From the NCBI GenBank assembly GCA_019058495.1, contig JAHPYV010000007.1:1-33043 (forward strand): a stretch of DNA of 33,043 bases. Direction: 5' to 3'. A program made the position numbers and the translations under genes. Shown here one piece after another: positions 31,771 to 33,043 of this stretch (positions within the stretch are counted from its first letter, which is position 1; the number at the start of each line of letters is the position of its first letter). Under the pieces are notes generated by a model, which saw only the letters and a list, made by a program, of their open reading frames with translations, searched no databases and was not told where the DNA came from. The DNA is from Promethearchaeati archaeon. GTDB taxonomy: Archaea > Asgardarchaeota > Atabeyarchaeia > Atabeyarchaeales > Atabeyarchaeaceae.

Positions 31771-33043
31771 ATGGGTGCATTCGTCCGAAACGCAGTGAAA
31801 TCTGCGTCTACGAAGATACCCCGTGACAGCGCCATACTAGCAGTTTCCCTCGTACTTGTGTCCATAATCGCATTGCTTGTCAGGCTTGCACCAGTCTTTG
31901 TCCCTTACCCGATGCTTCTGAAGGAGTTTGACCCATTCTACTTCCTTGCCAACGTGGATTACATAGTGAAGAATGGGTTTGCCTCGTGGTTCACTTGGAC
32001 AGACACTTCTGTCTGGTACCCATTTGGGAGAGATGTCGCCGGCAATACTTATCCTGGAATGGTCTTCACAGCTGTGCTGATCTACTATTTCGTCAATGCA
32101 ATAGGAATCCCCGCATCGACCTTAGCCACAGCTTATTATATGCCAGTGATCTTCGGCGCGTTAACCCCGATAGTGGTTTATTTCCTCGGGAAGGAAGTCT
32201 ACGACAAACGCTCAGGCCTCTTGGCTGCTTTCTTCATAGCTTTGTCACCAGCTATAATCCAGCGGCAGGTGGCAGGTTTCTTTGATAATGACCCTTTCGG
32301 GGTATTCCTGATGCTAGTTACGTTTTACTTCTTCCTCAGATCGTTGAAGAGATCGTCAATTCCGTCAGCCATCATGGCGGGTCTTTTCTTGGGTTATCTT
32401 TGCATCAGTTGGGGGACTTATGTTTACGCAGTTGACATAATCGCTTTGTTCACATTTTTGATCGTGTTGGCACGTCGCTACAACTTGAGGCTATTCACAA
32501 GTTACACCATAACCATGTTGATTGGCTTGTTCATTGCGACTCTGGCACCCCGAAATGGATTAGGACTACTGGTATCTGGAGAAGCTCTCCCGGCATTATT
32601 CATGCTTGCGCTCTTAATCGCCTACGAGAGCTTAAAGTACATCACAAAGATCCCTATGGTTTCAAAGGCCGCCAAGCGGATTGCGAGGATTAACCCATTT
32701 CTGCTGGCTGCAATACTGCTTGTAGGCGGCTTTGTCACACTTGTGCTCACACCCATTGGAGGAAAATTCTACACAGTCGTCATGCCTCTGTTAAGAAACA
32801 CACAGGCAAAGATCCTTGCGTCAGTCGGTGAGCATCAACCAAGCGACTGGGCGTCATTCTTCTATTACTTAGGAATCGTTATGGTCCTTTCCATGGTTGG
32901 AGTTTACTTCAGCTTCAAGAGGCTAAAAGACGAAGACATATTTATGATACTGGCGACAATCACATTGATCTACTTCGCTGGATCGATGATTAGGATTGTC
33001 ATAAGCCTCTCACCCATTCTTGCGCTACTTGCTGGTTATGGAC
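31771..33043 (+). CDS. aglB: STT3/AglB oligosaccharyltransferase, partial at window end
   Basis: The visible 424 residues cover the N-terminal membrane half. A first helix near residues 21-40 is followed by the catalytic-metal motif EFDPFYF (Asp54), WYPFGRD, then GFFDNDPFG (the second acidic motif of the STT3 external loop) and SVGEHQPSDW, the SVxE-type loop. About ten hydrophobic helices alternate with short loops. AglB moves a lipid-linked glycan to Asn in Asn-x-Ser/Thr sequons of exported proteins. The WWDxG-containing C-terminal globular domain lies beyond the window. The start could be ATG 31771 or TTG 31705; the frame is closed by a TAA at 31678. Confidence 0.92.
   Translation, partial: MGAFVRNAVKSASTKIPRDSAILAVSLVLVSIIALLVRLAPVFVPYPMLLKEFDPFYFLANVDYIVKNGFASWFTWTDTSVWYPFGRDVAGNTYPGMVFTAVLIYYFVNAIGIPASTLATAYYMPVIFGALTPIVVYFLGKEVYDKRSGLLAAFFIALSPAIIQRQVAGFFDNDPFGVFLMLVTFYFFLRSLKRSSIPSAIMAGLFLGYLCISWGTYVYAVDIIALFTFLIVLARRYNLRLFTSYTITMLIGLFIATLAPRNGLGLLVSGEALPALFMLALLIAYESLKYITKIPMVSKAAKRIARINPFLLAAILLVGGFVTLVLTPIGGKFYTVVMPLLRNTQAKILASVGEHQPSDWASFFYYLGIVMVLSMVGVYFSFKRLKDEDIFMILATITLIYFAGSMIRIVISLSPILALLAGYG

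Noticed and set aside
1-33043. Genome-wide recoding of TAG (pyrrolysine-type code).
   Set aside because: TAG ends many conserved genes at their expected length (thiolase, DUF35, acyl-CoA ligase, KaiC-like, RimK-type, NYN), often with a second stop a few codons on.
1-33043. CRISPR arrays and rRNA or tRNA genes.
   Set aside because: No regularly spaced repeats and no complete cloverleaf or rRNA signature were found on reading either strand.

Overview
The window reads as chromosomal DNA of an archaeon. The supporting genes are a KaiC-type ATPase, THEP1, an archaeal-style HMG-CoA-synthase-like/DUF35/thiolase cluster, an AglB/STT3 oligosaccharyltransferase, an AN1-finger/M50 protease fusion, a primase-small-subunit-like protein and a PDCD5-like protein. 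Many starts are GTG or TTG with strong GGAGG/GGTGA ribosome sites, and AT-rich TATA-like boxes lie 25-40 nt before several starts. The mix, including a probable longin-winged-helix protein and a SNAP-like TPR protein, would suit Bathyarchaeia or a related TACK/Asgard-side lineage. That placement is inference; no rRNA or other definitive marker is present.

Layout. 0-5.5 kb is accessory: a Cys-His-Asp hydrolase-like gene, a C-terminal fragment of an ADP-forming acyl-CoA synthetase, a secreted rhodanese protein with a hydrophobic ten-cysteine C-terminus followed by small membrane proteins, a NYN-domain nuclease, a membrane/zinc-ribbon protein, and gene-poor DNA. 5.5-10 kb is an acyl-CoA cluster (HMG-CoA-synthase-like, DUF35, thiolase) with a convergent acyl-CoA ligase. 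10-16 kb holds a TPR protein, a KaiC-like ATPase, a PDCD5-like protein and the tldD-tldE pair. 16-20 kb holds a seven-helix membrane protein, a longin-like/winged-helix protein, a RecB-type nuclease, a RimK-type ligase and THEP1. 20-23.4 kb is a second accessory patch: a LAGLIDADG endonuclease with a frameshifted tail, a winged-helix/Mrr-type nuclease and a divergent HTH regulator. 23.7-33 kb holds the AN1-M50 protease, an MBL-fold hydrolase, a primase-like protein, a Lys-rich protein, a DegT aminotransferase, a structured intergenic RNA candidate, an FAD oxidoreductase interrupted by a stop codon, SerRS and the start of STT3/AglB.

Connections. The synthase-like, DUF35 and thiolase proteins very probably form one complex. 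The synthase-like member lacks the three catalytic residues expected of HMG-CoA synthase, so the assembly may do different acyl chemistry, possibly fed by the neighbouring ligase. TldD and TldE act as a heterodimeric protease. The secreted rhodanese protein carries eleven N-glycosylation sequons, the kind of site AglB modifies. Three genes are interrupted: an in-frame TAG after the rhodanese signal peptide, an in-frame TGA in the FAD oxidoreductase, and a -1 frameshift in the homing endonuclease. TAG ends about half the genes here, so general recoding of TAG is unlikely.
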